In this document: piece by piece, positions 8,789 through 17,663 of the stretch | Position numbering within the stretch: the stretch's first letter is position 1 | How the letters are laid out: each line of letters starts with the position of its first letter | DNA from: Treponema sp. | GTDB taxonomy: Bacteria; Spirochaetota; Spirochaetia; Treponematales; Treponemataceae | DNA: 64,000 bases | Direction of reading: 5' to 3' | NCBI GenBank assembly: GCA_016290995.1 | Contig: JAEEVR010000002.1 | Coordinates: 1 to 64,000 of the forward strand | Notes under the pieces: generated by a model | The model's input: the letters and a program-made list of their open reading frames with translations, nothing else | Databases searched by the model: none | What the model was told of the DNA's origin: nothing | Made by a program: the position numbers and the translations under genes

Positions 8789-11512
8789 ATGGCAGACTTT
8801 TTGTACACGCTCGTAATTTATCCCCTCACATTGATAATTGAAACTTCATACAAATTGGTGTATGAAGTTTTTGGCAATGTCGGTCTTGCCGTAATCGGAG
8901 TCAGCGTGGCGGTTTCTTTGCTGTGCCTGCCCCTCTACATTGTCGCGGAAGCCTGGCAGCAAATCGAGCGCGACAAGCAAAAAGAAATGAGTTCGGGAAT
9001 AGACCGAATTAAAAAAGCCTTTAAAGGCGACGAGCAATACATGATTTTGACAACCTTCTACAAACAAAATCATTACCATCCCTTGATGGCATTGCGCTCG
9101 TCCTTTGGACTTTTGATACAAGTTCCTTTTTTCATCGCGGCCTATTCCTTTTTGTCAGCCATGCCAGCCTTGCAAAACCAAGCATTCCACTTTATCCGCG
9201 ACATGGGAAAGCCCGACGCGCTTTTTTACATTGGGTCTTTTCCGATAAACGTTCTTCCGATCGCGATGACAGTCATAAACATCGCGGGCAGCGCGGTTTA
9301 CACAAAGGGTTTTAAACTAAAGGAAAAGCTTCCGATTTACGCGATGGCTTTGATTTTTTTGGCCATTCTTTACGATTCGCCGGCGGGCTTGGTTCTTTAT
9401 TGGACCATGAACAACGTCTTTAGCCTAGTAAAAAACATCTTTTATAAGATTAAAAAGCCCCTTCTTGTCCTTTACATTTTGGCCAGTCTTGCCGCGGCCT
9501 ACGGAATATATTATGTTCTTGCGCGTCACAACGGACTTTTTTCAAAGCGCTTGGTTCTGGCCATTCTTTTGTCGCTCGTTTTTTTTGTTCCCCTTTTTGT
9601 CAAAGGAGCGAAATGGGTTTTAAACAATTGTCTGTCGACCTTGCTTCAAAACAAGTCTGAACGCCACACAATTTTCTTGCTATGCGCCTTCTCCCTGGCT
9701 CTTTTGACAGGTCTTGTAATTCCTTCATATACGATTTCTTCGTCGGTTTTGGAATTTGTCGACATCGACAATATTTTTAACCCAAACTATTACATTTACA
9801 CAATTCTTTTACAAAGTTTAGGCATCTTTGTCTTTTGGTTTTGCTGCGTCTACTTCTTGTTTGGAAAAAAAATTCAAAGTCTCATGGTCTTTGCGGCGGC
9901 TTTTTTGCTTTTGAGCGCCTGCCTAAACACTTTCGCCTTTGGCGGTGATTACGGAAACATAAGCCGCGTGTTCTTGTTTGACAAAACAATTCAAGATTCA
10001 GCCGCTACAAAAATTCTCAACGTAATTGCCGTCCTCGCTTTGGGCGCGGCGCTTCTCGCCTTGCTAAAATTTACAAAAGCAAAAAAAACCGTCATTCCTA
10101 TTTTTACAATATCGCTCATAGCCTTCTTTGCGATTGGAACGATAAATGTTGCGAAAATTCAGGCGCAAACAAACGAATATGCATCCCGACAAGTAAAGGA
10201 AGAAAATTCTATCACTCCTGTCTTCCACTTTTCAAAGAAAGGAAAGAATGTGGTCGTCATAATGAGCGACAGGGCTGAAAACGCTTTTGTCGAGCCGATT
10301 TTCGAGGCTTACCCAGACTTAAAAGAAGCCTTTAAGGATTGGACCCTGTACAGCCACACTCTGTCATATGACTCGCACACTCTTTTGGGCGCCCCCCCCC
10401 TTTACGGCGGATACGAATACACTCCGCTCAACATGAACGCGCGGGCTACCATTCCCCTTAAAGAAAAAAACAACGAAGCGCTTTTGCTTATGCCAAGAAT
10501 TTTCACGGAACAAGCGGGATTCGGCGCGCAAGCCTCGGACTTGTCTTGGGCCAACTATTCTTGGGTTCCAGACATGTCTATTTGCGCCCCATACCCGCAA
10601 ATCACTCCGCTCAACTTGGAACGGAAATATACCTCAAAGTGGATAAGCGAGCACCCAAACAACGTCAAGGCCAACACGACAAGCCAAACGATAAAAAGAA
10701 ATTTCTTGTGGTTCGCATTGTTCAAAGAAGCCCCGGCCTTTATCCGCGAAAGTCTTTACGACGACGGCAATTGGTGGACAAGCGACGAAGACTATGCGGA
10801 CATCGTTGAATACATAACAAAGCTTTCCGTCCTCGAATACTTGCCCGATTTGACAGATTTTTGCGGAAACGAAGAAGGAAACTTTGTTCTATTGCAGTCA
10901 ATGGTGACCCACACTTCAATAGAACTGCAGGCGCCAAATTTTGACCCGTCAATAAACATAACCGACAAGGGAAAATTCGCCGGAGACCCCGAGAACGAGA
11001 CAATCAGCTCAAACATAGCGATGCTAAAGCGAGTGGCCAAATGGATGGATTATCTAAAGCAAAACGGCTGCTACGACAACACAAGAATCATAATCGTGGC
11101 CGACCATGGAGCCGGTAAAGGCGGCCCCGCGCGGAAATTCTTTACGGACAACGGCGAAATTAAGGAAAGCGGCTACGAGCTGGACCAAAACCATCCGCTT
11201 TTGATGGTAAAAGATTTTGCCGACTCGGCGGACAAAAACGCGTCTCGGCAGTTCACGGTTGACACAAGCTTTATGACCAACGCCGACACTCCATACCTTG
11301 CCTTTGAAGGAATAATCAAAAACCCCGTGAACCCGTGGACAGGCAAAGAAATCACAAAGCGCAAGGAAAGCGCGGCATACGGGGTTGTCGCAGGAGCGCC
11401 CTACGACCCCGGAAAACACGGCCTTTATAAGTTTGACTTAAACGGAATAAAAACATATGATGTCTTTGACGACATGTCAAAAGCCTCAAATTGGAAGGAA
11501 AGAAAAGAATGA
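8789..11512 (+). CDS. YidC/Oxa1-domain protein fused to alkaline-phosphatase-superfamily transferase, copy 2
   Basis: This 907-residue protein is colinear with the protein at 460-3141. The YidC domain (about 1-220, signature AGLVLYWTMNNVFS) is nearly the same; the middle membrane segments differ more. Candidate catalytic residues fall at identical or near-identical positions: D494 (MSDRAEN), T531 (SHTLLGAP), H708 and D772-H773 (VADHG). It starts 6 bases after pntC, so it belongs to the phosphonate operon. Its coding sequence contains nine consecutive C (10392-10400) starting about four codons after T531; slippage there would truncate the enzyme in its active-site loop. The composition matches the operon, unlike copy 1. 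I infer transfer of a phosphonate-bearing group outside the cytoplasm; sulfatase or phosphatase activity is a less likely alternative. Confidence 0.85.
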   Translation: MADFLYTLVIYPLTLIIETSYKLVYEVFGNVGLAVIGVSVAVSLLCLPLYIVAEAWQQIERDKQKEMSSGIDRIKKAFKGDEQYMILTTFYKQNHYHPLMALRSSFGLLIQVPFFIAAYSFLSAMPALQNQAFHFIRDMGKPDALFYIGSFPINVLPIAMTVINIAGSAVYTKGFKLKEKLPIYAMALIFLAILYDSPAGLVLYWTMNNVFSLVKNIFYKIKKPLLVLYILASLAAAYGIYYVLARHNGLFSKRLVLAILLSLVFFVPLFVKGAKWVLNNCLSTLLQNKSERHTIFLLCAFSLALLTGLVIPSYTISSSVLEFVDIDNIFNPNYYIYTILLQSLGIFVFWFCCVYFLFGKKIQSLMVFAAAFLLLSACLNTFAFGGDYGNISRVFLFDKTIQDSAATKILNVIAVLALGAALLALLKFTKAKKTVIPIFTISLIAFFAIGTINVAKIQAQTNEYASRQVKEENSITPVFHFSKKGKNVVVIMSDRAENAFVEPIFEAYPDLKEAFKDWTLYSHTLSYDSHTLLGAPPLYGGYEYTPLNMNARATIPLKEKNNEALLLMPRIFTEQAGFGAQASDLSWANYSWVPDMSICAPYPQITPLNLERKYTSKWISEHPNNVKANTTSQTIKRNFLWFALFKEAPAFIRESLYDDGNWWTSDEDYADIVEYITKLSVLEYLPDLTDFCGNEEGNFVLLQSMVTHTSIELQAPNFDPSINITDKGKFAGDPENETISSNIAMLKRVAKWMDYLKQNGCYDNTRIIIVADHGAGKGGPARKFFTDNGEIKESGYELDQNHPLLMVKDFADSADKNASRQFTVDTSFMTNADTPYLAFEGIIKNPVNPWTGKEITKRKESAAYGVVAGAPYDPGKHGLYKFDLNGIKTYDVFDDMSKASNWKERKE

Positions 11513-13110
11513 GCGGAAAGAAAATTCAAATCTTGGACTCTACCTTGCGCGACGGAGCGCAGGGCGAAGGAATCAGCTACTCTGTACAAGACAAAATTCA
11601 CGTCTGCCAAGCGCTTGACGAGCTGGGCGTGGACTTTATCGAGGCCGGAAATCCCGGTTCAAATCCAAAGGACATGGAATTTTTCCAAGAAATGAAAAAG
11701 ATTCCCCTTTCCAACTCCAAGCTTTGCGCATTTGGATCGACACGCCGCAAGGACATAAAGCCCAGCGAGGACGCAAACCTCCAGAGCCTTGTTTCAGCCG
11801 GAACGGAATGGGCGGTGATTTTCGGAAAGTCTTGGCTTTTCCATGTTACTGAAATTCTCCACACAAGCGAAGAAGAAAACCTTGCGATGATAAAGGACTC
11901 ATGCGAATTCTTGCGCCAAAACAAAATGCGCGTGATCTACGACGCCGAGCACTTTTTTACCGGCTACAAGGATAATCCAGAATACGCGCTTAAGACATTG
12001 AAGGCCGCCAAAGACGGCGGAGCGGAAGTCCTTAACCTTTGCGAGACAAAGGGCGGAGCGATGCCCAACGAGTTGCAGGCCGCCGTTGAAAAAGTCGTAA
12101 AAGAATTTGGAAAGGATTGCGCGATCGGAATCCACACCCACAACGATTCTGGCCTTGCGGTCGCCAACTCGCTAATCGCTGTCACAGCCGGCGCCACGCA
12201 CGTGCAGGGCGTCCTTTTGGGCTTTGGCGAGCGCACGGGCAACGCAAACCTTTCGACAATCATTCCCGACTTGCAGTTAAAGATGGGATACGATTGCCTT
12301 CCCGGCGAAAACATAAAGTCGCTCACTTCCATTTGCAAGCGCGTGGCGGAGTTCACAAACCTTCCGCTTAATCCAGGCATGCCCTACGTAGGCGCCAACG
12401 CCTTTGCCCACAAGGCCGGAATGCACATCGACGCGGTCCTTAAAAATCCGTCGGCCTACGAGCACGTGGAGCCCGAAAGCGTCGGAAACGCGCGCGTATT
12501 CCTTATGAGCGAAGTCGCCGGCCGCTCCATGGTAATAAAGAAGATTCAAAAGTTCATGCCGCAAATCACAAAGGACGACCCGATCGTAAAGACGATCATG
12601 GCAAGAATGAAGGAGCTTGAATTTGAAGGCTACCAGTTTGAGGGCGCCGACGGCTCCTTTGAATTGCTCGTCCGAAAAATCATGGGAAAGTACCAGCCCT
12701 TCTTTAAGCTGCGCTACTACCAAACAAACGGCGTGAACCCGCGGCCCGAAAAAGGCGTAAACGCCACGGCCCAAATCAAAGTTGAAGTCGACAACCAAAT
12801 AGAAGTCACAGCCGGCGAAGGCGACGGTCCTGTAAACGCTTTGGACATCGCCTTGCGCAAGGCCCTCTCCCGCTTTTATCCCGCGGTGGAACAAATCCGC
12901 CTTACAGACTACAAGGTCCGCGTCTTGGACGGAAAGGCCGCGACGGCCAGCAAAGTCCGCGTATTGATAGAAAGCTCGGACGGAATGGATTCTTGGTCAA
13001 CGGTGGGCGTAAGCTCCGACGTAATGGAAGCCTCCTGGATGGCGCTGGTCGATTCCTTTGAGTACAAGCTGATTAAGGACATCGAAAAGCATTTCAACAA
13101 ACTCGTTTGA
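11509..13110 (+). CDS. cimA: Citramalate synthase
   Basis: The protein has 533 residues from ATG 11509, which overlaps the preceding stop in an ATGA junction; an in-frame TTG at 11491 was not chosen. It shows the DRE-TIM signature LDSTLRDGAQGEG and the family-typical DFIEAGNPGSNPKD and GIHTHNDSGLAVAN, then a C-terminal LeuA-type dimer (allosteric) domain from about residue 420. CimA condenses pyruvate and acetyl-CoA to citramalate, which enters isoleucine synthesis. leuB follows, in line with that route. Phosphonomethylmalate synthases belong to the same superfamily, but the C-terminal domain and the motifs favour CimA. Translational coupling to a surface-phosphonate gene is odd. Confidence 0.88.
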   Translation: MSGKKIQILDSTLRDGAQGEGISYSVQDKIHVCQALDELGVDFIEAGNPGSNPKDMEFFQEMKKIPLSNSKLCAFGSTRRKDIKPSEDANLQSLVSAGTEWAVIFGKSWLFHVTEILHTSEEENLAMIKDSCEFLRQNKMRVIYDAEHFFTGYKDNPEYALKTLKAAKDGGAEVLNLCETKGGAMPNELQAAVEKVVKEFGKDCAIGIHTHNDSGLAVANSLIAVTAGATHVQGVLLGFGERTGNANLSTIIPDLQLKMGYDCLPGENIKSLTSICKRVAEFTNLPLNPGMPYVGANAFAHKAGMHIDAVLKNPSAYEHVEPESVGNARVFLMSEVAGRSMVIKKIQKFMPQITKDDPIVKTIMARMKELEFEGYQFEGADGSFELLVRKIMGKYQPFFKLRYYQTNGVNPRPEKGVNATAQIKVEVDNQIEVTAGEGDGPVNALDIALRKALSRFYPAVEQIRLTDYKVRVLDGKAATASKVRVLIESSDGMDSWSTVGVSSDVMEASWMALVDSFEYKLIKDIEKHFNKLV

Positions 13111-13135
13111 CAAAAAAGCGCGTTTTTAGTATAAT
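13107..13135 (+). promoter_or_regulatory. Promoter of leuB
   Basis: TTGACA (13107-13112) overlaps the cimA stop codon, and TATAAT (13130-13135) follows after 17 bases. Both hexamers are consensus. leuB starts at 13173 with GAGG at 13162-13165. Confidence 0.85.
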
Positions 13136-13172
13136 TAAAGAAATTCAGCGTAAATAAACACGAGGTTTTACA

Positions 13173-14264
13173 ATGGAAAAGACAATCGCCTTGATTCCCG
13201 GTGACGGAATCGGACCTGACGTAGTCGCCGAAGCGGTGAACGTGCTTGACGCCGTCGCCAAGAAATTCGGCCACAAGTGGACTTATAAAAACGTAATCGC
13301 GGGCGGCGGAGCCATCGACAAGTTCGGCCATCCCCTTCCCCAGGAACAGCTTGACATAGCGCTTTCCAGCGACGCGGCCCTTTTGGGAGCGGTCGGCGGC
13401 CCCAAGTGGGACGACGTTGCCCCGGAGATCCGCCCGGAAAAAGCCTTGCTCGGACTTCGCGGCGGAATGAAAGTATTCGCAAACCTTCGCCCGGCCGTAA
13501 TGTGGAAGCAGCTTAAGGACGCCTGCCCCCTCAAGGACGAGATTGCCGGCGACGGAATCGACGTTTTGGTAGTGCGCGAGCTTACAGGCGGCATTTACTT
13601 TGGAGAGCGCGGAACAAGCGCTGACGGAAAGACCGCTTGGGACACCGAAAAATACACATGGCCCGAAATCGAGCGCATCGTCCGCATGGGCTTTGAGTTC
13701 GCAAAGAACCGCAAAAAGCATTTGACGGTCGTGGACAAGGCCAACATCCTCAACTCAAGCCGTTTGTGGCGCAAAGTTGCCGAAGAAGTCCACAAGGAAT
13801 ATTCCGACATCGCACTTGACTTTATGTACATCGACAACGCCGCCATGCAAATGGTAAAGAATCCGCGCCAGTTTGACGTAATCGCCACAAGCAACATGTT
13901 CGGCGACATCCTCACCGACGAAGCCGCTCAAGTTACAGGCTCAATCGGAATGTTGGCCTCAGCCAGCATCGGCGACGGAACGGGCCCCGGCCTTTACGAG
14001 CCGATCCACGGTTCCGCCCCCGACATCGCAGGAAAAGACTTGGCCAACCCCTTGGCCACAATACTTAGCGCAGCCATGCTTCTCCGCTTTGACTTTAAGC
14101 TTGAAGAAGAAGCCAAGGCCATCGAAAACGCCGTGGCCAAAGTTTTGGACGACGGCTGGCGCACTGGAGACATCGCCGGAGCCGACCGCGAGGCCGTAAA
14201 AGCCGCCGGAAAGCTCGTCGGCACCAAGAAAATGGGCCAATTGGTCCTCGAACGCCTTAACTAG
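13173..14264 (+). CDS. leuB: 3-isopropylmalate dehydrogenase
   Basis: The protein has 363 residues, the usual LeuB length. It oxidises and decarboxylates 3-isopropylmalate in leucine synthesis, and beta-methylmalate in the citramalate route to isoleucine. The N-terminus IALIPGDGIGPDVVAEAV is the NAD-binding entry of the isocitrate/isopropylmalate dehydrogenase family. ELTGGIYFGERG, VDKANILNSSRLWR and the metal-binding NMFGDILTDEA are all present, as is the C-terminal EPIHGSAPDIAGKDLANP. Having its own consensus promoter allows expression independent of the phosphonate operon. leuC and leuD are not in the window. Confidence 0.94.
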   Translation: MEKTIALIPGDGIGPDVVAEAVNVLDAVAKKFGHKWTYKNVIAGGGAIDKFGHPLPQEQLDIALSSDAALLGAVGGPKWDDVAPEIRPEKALLGLRGGMKVFANLRPAVMWKQLKDACPLKDEIAGDGIDVLVVRELTGGIYFGERGTSADGKTAWDTEKYTWPEIERIVRMGFEFAKNRKKHLTVVDKANILNSSRLWRKVAEEVHKEYSDIALDFMYIDNAAMQMVKNPRQFDVIATSNMFGDILTDEAAQVTGSIGMLASASIGDGTGPGLYEPIHGSAPDIAGKDLANPLATILSAAMLLRFDFKLEEEAKAIENAVAKVLDDGWRTGDIAGADREAVKAAGKLVGTKKMGQLVLERLN

Positions 14265-14303
14265 GAACAGCAAAGCGCTCCGCGCTCAAAGCTGGATACA
14301 CAC

Positions 14304-14339
14304 AATGCCCCTCGCGCTATTGACGAGGGGCATTTTTTA
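14304..14339 (+). terminator. Terminator of leuB
   Basis: AATGCCCCTCG (14304-14314) and CGAGGGGCATT (14324-14334) form an 11-bp stem with a 9-base loop and a T run to 14338. The -35 box of the next gene lies in the loop and right arm of this stem. Confidence 0.85.
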
Positions 14340-14348
14340 TACTATAAT
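14320..14348 (+). promoter_or_regulatory. Promoter of the SurA/PpiD-like gene, embedded in the leuB terminator
   Basis: TTGACG (14320-14325) and TATAAT (14343-14348) are spaced by 17 bases. The -35 hexamer overlaps the terminator hairpin of leuB. The gene starts at 14386 with AAGGTG at 14374-14379. Confidence 0.75.
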
Positions 14349-14385
14349 ATTTACACTATTTTACTTATATTTTAAGGTGTTTTTT

Positions 14386-15885
14386 ATGAAAAAAGGTCTT
14401 TACAGCATCGGCGGAATCATCATCTTGCTGATCGCCGCTTTTATTTTTGTTTTGGTTCCAGCGCTTGCCGGCGGAGTCAGCGAAAGACGCTTGCCCGCTT
14501 ACGGAAGCTACAACGGAGTTCCCATCAAGTTTGAGGAAGGCTCCGAGTTTTATTCATTGGCCAACCAAGCCGTTCAGAGAATGGAACAGCAGGGCTACAG
14601 CTTTAACGGCGACTACGCCTCTTTCTTCTATTCAATGGCTTTTAGCCAGGCCTTTAACCAAGTCGTAGGCCCCATGGCTCTTCGCGACTTGACAAGCCAA
14701 AGCGGTTGGCTCGCCACTGACAGCGCCGTTGACCGCGCCCTTATCAACCAGTACTACAACGAAAGCGGAGAATTCTCGCAGGCGCTTTACAACGCCACAA
14801 GCGACGACGCCAAGCGCAAAAACCAAGAGCAAGTTGTCGCCGCGCTTACAGCCGGCCGCTCATACGAGGACCTCTTTGGCTCTTTTACAACGATTAAAGA
14901 CTCTAAATTGTTCGGCCTTAAGACTTCTTCCGCCGAATTGGAATTTATCCGCAAGATGGGAAATGAAGTTCGCGAATTTGAATTTGCAGCCTTTAGCATG
15001 AAGACAATGCCCGATGATGAAATCAAGGCTTTTGCAAAAAAGAACGCCGACAAGTTGGCCAAGCACGACCTTTGCGTAATCACGGTAAACGACGAAGCGA
15101 AAGCCAAGGATGTTCTTAAGAGAATCAACAATTCAGAAATCACATTTGAAGACGCCGTAACTTCATACTCAACAAAGATTGCCGGCGACACAGAGAACGG
15201 AAAAATCTCCCAAAACCGCTCGTACCAATTGGAAACTCTCTTTAAGAACAAAGAGAGCCTTTCAGAAATCACAGGCCTTGCTAAAGACGCCGTTTCAAAT
15301 CCCGTTGAGTTGAACTCAAGCTGGGCAATCTTTAAGTGCCTTGGCCCCAGCGCGGACATTGACGTTGACAACACAGAAGACTTTGACGCCGCAAAGACTT
15401 ACCTTTACAATAATGAAAGAGGCGTAGTCCAGGACTATTACACAGGCAAAGCCAACGACTTTATCGCGGCCGCGGCCACAAGCAGCTTTACAGAAGCTTG
15501 CCAGAAGTTTGGCGTTGCAAGAGACACAACACCTTCATTCGCCCTTAACTGGAACAACCAGACCTTGATCGGAAGGTCAACTCTCGAAGACAAAGAAGCC
15601 CTTAGAGGAGCCTCTGCCAACGAGACATTCCTTAAAACCGCTTTCAAATTGGCAAAGGGAGAAATTTCCACCCCGCTCGTTCTTTCTTCAACAGACAACG
15701 TAGTTGTATTGCGCTGCATTGAGATCACAGAAGGAGGAACATCCGCCGAGGACGCCGCCCGCCTTATCGGACCCGAAATCGCGGAAGCGGATTCAGTTGT
15801 CGTAAACTCGGCCATCCAAAAAAGCCCAAAAATCAAGTCAAACTCAGCCGAGTTTATGGCTGTTTTTACAGGTGAAAAGCAGTAA
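14386..15885 (+). CDS. Membrane-anchored SurA/PpiD-like periplasmic foldase (parvulin-like)
   Basis: The protein has 499 residues from ATG 14386; the longer in-frame reading to 14305 would cross the terminator and promoter. A single hydrophobic segment (about residues 7-27) anchors the N-terminus, leaving a large extracytoplasmic part. The region with YNESGEFSQALYN and the repeated helical segments resembles the SurA/PpiD N-terminal chaperone domain. A weak parvulin-like stretch follows (about 210-330), where FEDAVTSYS..GDTENGKIS echoes the PPIase signature. Such proteins assist folding of outer-membrane and secreted proteins. Whether it retains isomerase activity cannot be judged from the sequence alone. 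It is followed after 5 bases by a DUF115 gene. Confidence 0.72.
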   Translation: MKKGLYSIGGIIILLIAAFIFVLVPALAGGVSERRLPAYGSYNGVPIKFEEGSEFYSLANQAVQRMEQQGYSFNGDYASFFYSMAFSQAFNQVVGPMALRDLTSQSGWLATDSAVDRALINQYYNESGEFSQALYNATSDDAKRKNQEQVVAALTAGRSYEDLFGSFTTIKDSKLFGLKTSSAELEFIRKMGNEVREFEFAAFSMKTMPDDEIKAFAKKNADKLAKHDLCVITVNDEAKAKDVLKRINNSEITFEDAVTSYSTKIAGDTENGKISQNRSYQLETLFKNKESLSEITGLAKDAVSNPVELNSSWAIFKCLGPSADIDVDNTEDFDAAKTYLYNNERGVVQDYYTGKANDFIAAAATSSFTEACQKFGVARDTTPSFALNWNNQTLIGRSTLEDKEALRGASANETFLKTAFKLAKGEISTPLVLSSTDNVVVLRCIEITEGGTSAEDAARLIGPEIAEADSVVVNSAIQKSPKIKSNSAEFMAVFTGEKQ

Positions 15886-15890
15886 CATTC

Positions 15891-17663
15891 ATGGCTGAAG
15901 AAAAGCCTGTTTTAATAGAGGCCGCCCCTTCCGCGCAAACGGAGGGAGCGACCTTTACCCTTCAATATAAAAACCGTTTTCTTTATTCAAAATACAATCC
16001 ACAAAAAAACATTCTTCAAGCGATACAAAACCTTAAGCTTTTGCCCGGAACATTGGTCTTGGCCTTTTCGCCCGGACTTTTTTACGGACTTGAGGAACTG
16101 AAAAAAAAATGCGTCGAAGCCTCGTCGCAAGTTCTTTGCGTGGAAGCGGAAAAAGCGCTTTACGATTTTTCGTTCCACTTGAACGAAGAAAAAAACTTTA
16201 ACGCCACGCTTCTTCCATACCAAAACAACACAACTGTTGGTCTTGACGATTTTTTTAACAACGCAAGCCAAAAATTCCGCCGAGTGATTAGGCTTGACCT
16301 TAGCGCGGGCGTTTCCTTTAACGAAGGCTTTTACAAAAACTTTTACGAGTGCGCGCAAAACATCGTGGCGGCCTTTTGGAAAAACCGTTTGACTCTTGTC
16401 CGATTGGGCCGCCTTTACAGCAAAAATATTTTTAAGAACTTACTCTTGTCCGCCGCCTGCCCTTCCTTTGAGGCCTTTGAAGGAACGGTTGAAAAGCCGA
16501 TTCTTGTTTGCGGAGCTGGAGAAAGCCTTGATGAACTTACGGCATTCGCGCGCGAAAACTGCCAGCAAGGCCTTGCCTTGCAACAAGCCCAAAAAGGGGC
16601 CGCCGCAATCGCCGCCATCAACAAGCGATTCTTTATCCTTGCAGTGGACGCTGCCGTTCCCGCCCTGCTCGCCGCAGGAATATGGATTGACGCAATCGCC
16701 GCAACAGAAAGCCAGCTTGCGATCGAAAAAGCGTACATCGGACTTGGCAAAGATTGTTCGCAAGACCAAGAACGCGGCCCGATTTTCTTTTTTGACTTAA
16801 CCTCAAGGGCCGCAATAGCCCGCCGATACGCAAAACGCTCGGCCTTTTACTTTAGTGAATTTGACCAAAACGAATTCTTGAACCGCTTGAAACAAAACGG
16901 ACTCCTTCCAAAAATCGCGCCGCCGCTAGGCTCGATAGGCCTTACAGCGACATATTTGGCTTTGCGCCTTAGGAAAGACCAAAGCGTTCCGGTTTACGTT
17001 TTAGGCTTGGACTTTTCTTTTAGCGCCGGAAGAACGCACGCCAAGGGAACGGCGCAAAGCAAGGCCCTTTACATTAATTCCAGCCGCTTGAGGTCCGCCC
17101 AAAACTGCGCGGCCGCTTACGGTCCAGGGTCTGAAAAAATTCGCGGAAAAGACGGACGCGATTTTTGGACAAGCAAAAACCTTTTTGGCTACGCATGCCT
17201 CTTTAAGCAATACTTTATGGGCTCCAAAAATCTTTACGACGCAGGAAAAAGCGGCTTGGATTTGGGCCTAGAAAAGCGGCATCTTTTGGACTTTTTAGGC
17301 AGCGCGGCGGCGCAAGTCCCGGGCATTGAACAAAAAACGGCCAAAAGCCAAAAAAGCGCGGCCGCTTTTGGGCTTTCAAACAATCTTGGCAAGCAAGCCG
17401 AGGACTTTTTGCGCGGCGAGCTTACTGCCCTTCGCGCATTGGCCGACTTGCTTTCAAAAGGAGAAGCTTCTGAAGCGCGCGACAAAACGATCACGCTTGA
17501 CGAGCAGATCTTGCGGAACTTGAGCGGACGCGAGTACCTTTACTTGCACTTTCCGGACGGAACCGCTCCAAGCCTTGAGCTAAACTTTTTGACAAGAGTC
17601 CGCTCGCAAATTGACTTCTTTGCCAAGGACATAGAAACCGCGCTCGCGGCCGCGCAAGTTTAA
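15891..17663 (+). CDS. DUF115/MptE-like protein (Maf-type, possible flagellin glycosylation factor)
   Basis: The protein has 590 residues. The middle part (about 200-420) carries features of the DUF115/6-hydroxymethylpterin-pyrophosphokinase-MptE-like family: PILVCGAGESLDE, FILAVDAAVPALLAAGI and PPLGSIGLTATYLAL..VYVLGLDFSF. Members in other bacteria include the Maf motility accessory factors, which are thought to transfer nonulosonic acids to flagellin. Treponemal flagellins are known to be glycosylated, so this is a reasonable role, but no sugar-synthesis or flagellin gene is adjacent. Its stop overlaps the convergent lepA stop by four bases. Confidence 0.75.
   Translation: MAEEKPVLIEAAPSAQTEGATFTLQYKNRFLYSKYNPQKNILQAIQNLKLLPGTLVLAFSPGLFYGLEELKKKCVEASSQVLCVEAEKALYDFSFHLNEEKNFNATLLPYQNNTTVGLDDFFNNASQKFRRVIRLDLSAGVSFNEGFYKNFYECAQNIVAAFWKNRLTLVRLGRLYSKNIFKNLLLSAACPSFEAFEGTVEKPILVCGAGESLDELTAFARENCQQGLALQQAQKGAAAIAAINKRFFILAVDAAVPALLAAGIWIDAIAATESQLAIEKAYIGLGKDCSQDQERGPIFFFDLTSRAAIARRYAKRSAFYFSEFDQNEFLNRLKQNGLLPKIAPPLGSIGLTATYLALRLRKDQSVPVYVLGLDFSFSAGRTHAKGTAQSKALYINSSRLRSAQNCAAAYGPGSEKIRGKDGRDFWTSKNLFGYACLFKQYFMGSKNLYDAGKSGLDLGLEKRHLLDFLGSAAAQVPGIEQKTAKSQKSAAAFGLSNNLGKQAEDFLRGELTALRALADLLSKGEASEARDKTITLDEQILRNLSGREYLYLHFPDGTAPSLELNFLTRVRSQIDFFAKDIETALAAAQV

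Noticed and set aside
11509..13110. Phosphonomethylmalate-synthase-type phosphonate gene
   Set aside because: The position in a phosphonate operon made this tempting, but the motifs and the C-terminal LeuA-type domain fit citramalate synthase, and leuB follows.
14305..14385. Longer N-terminus for the SurA/PpiD-like protein
   Set aside because: It would translate the leuB terminator and the promoter; ATG 14386 has AAGGTG and a normal membrane anchor.
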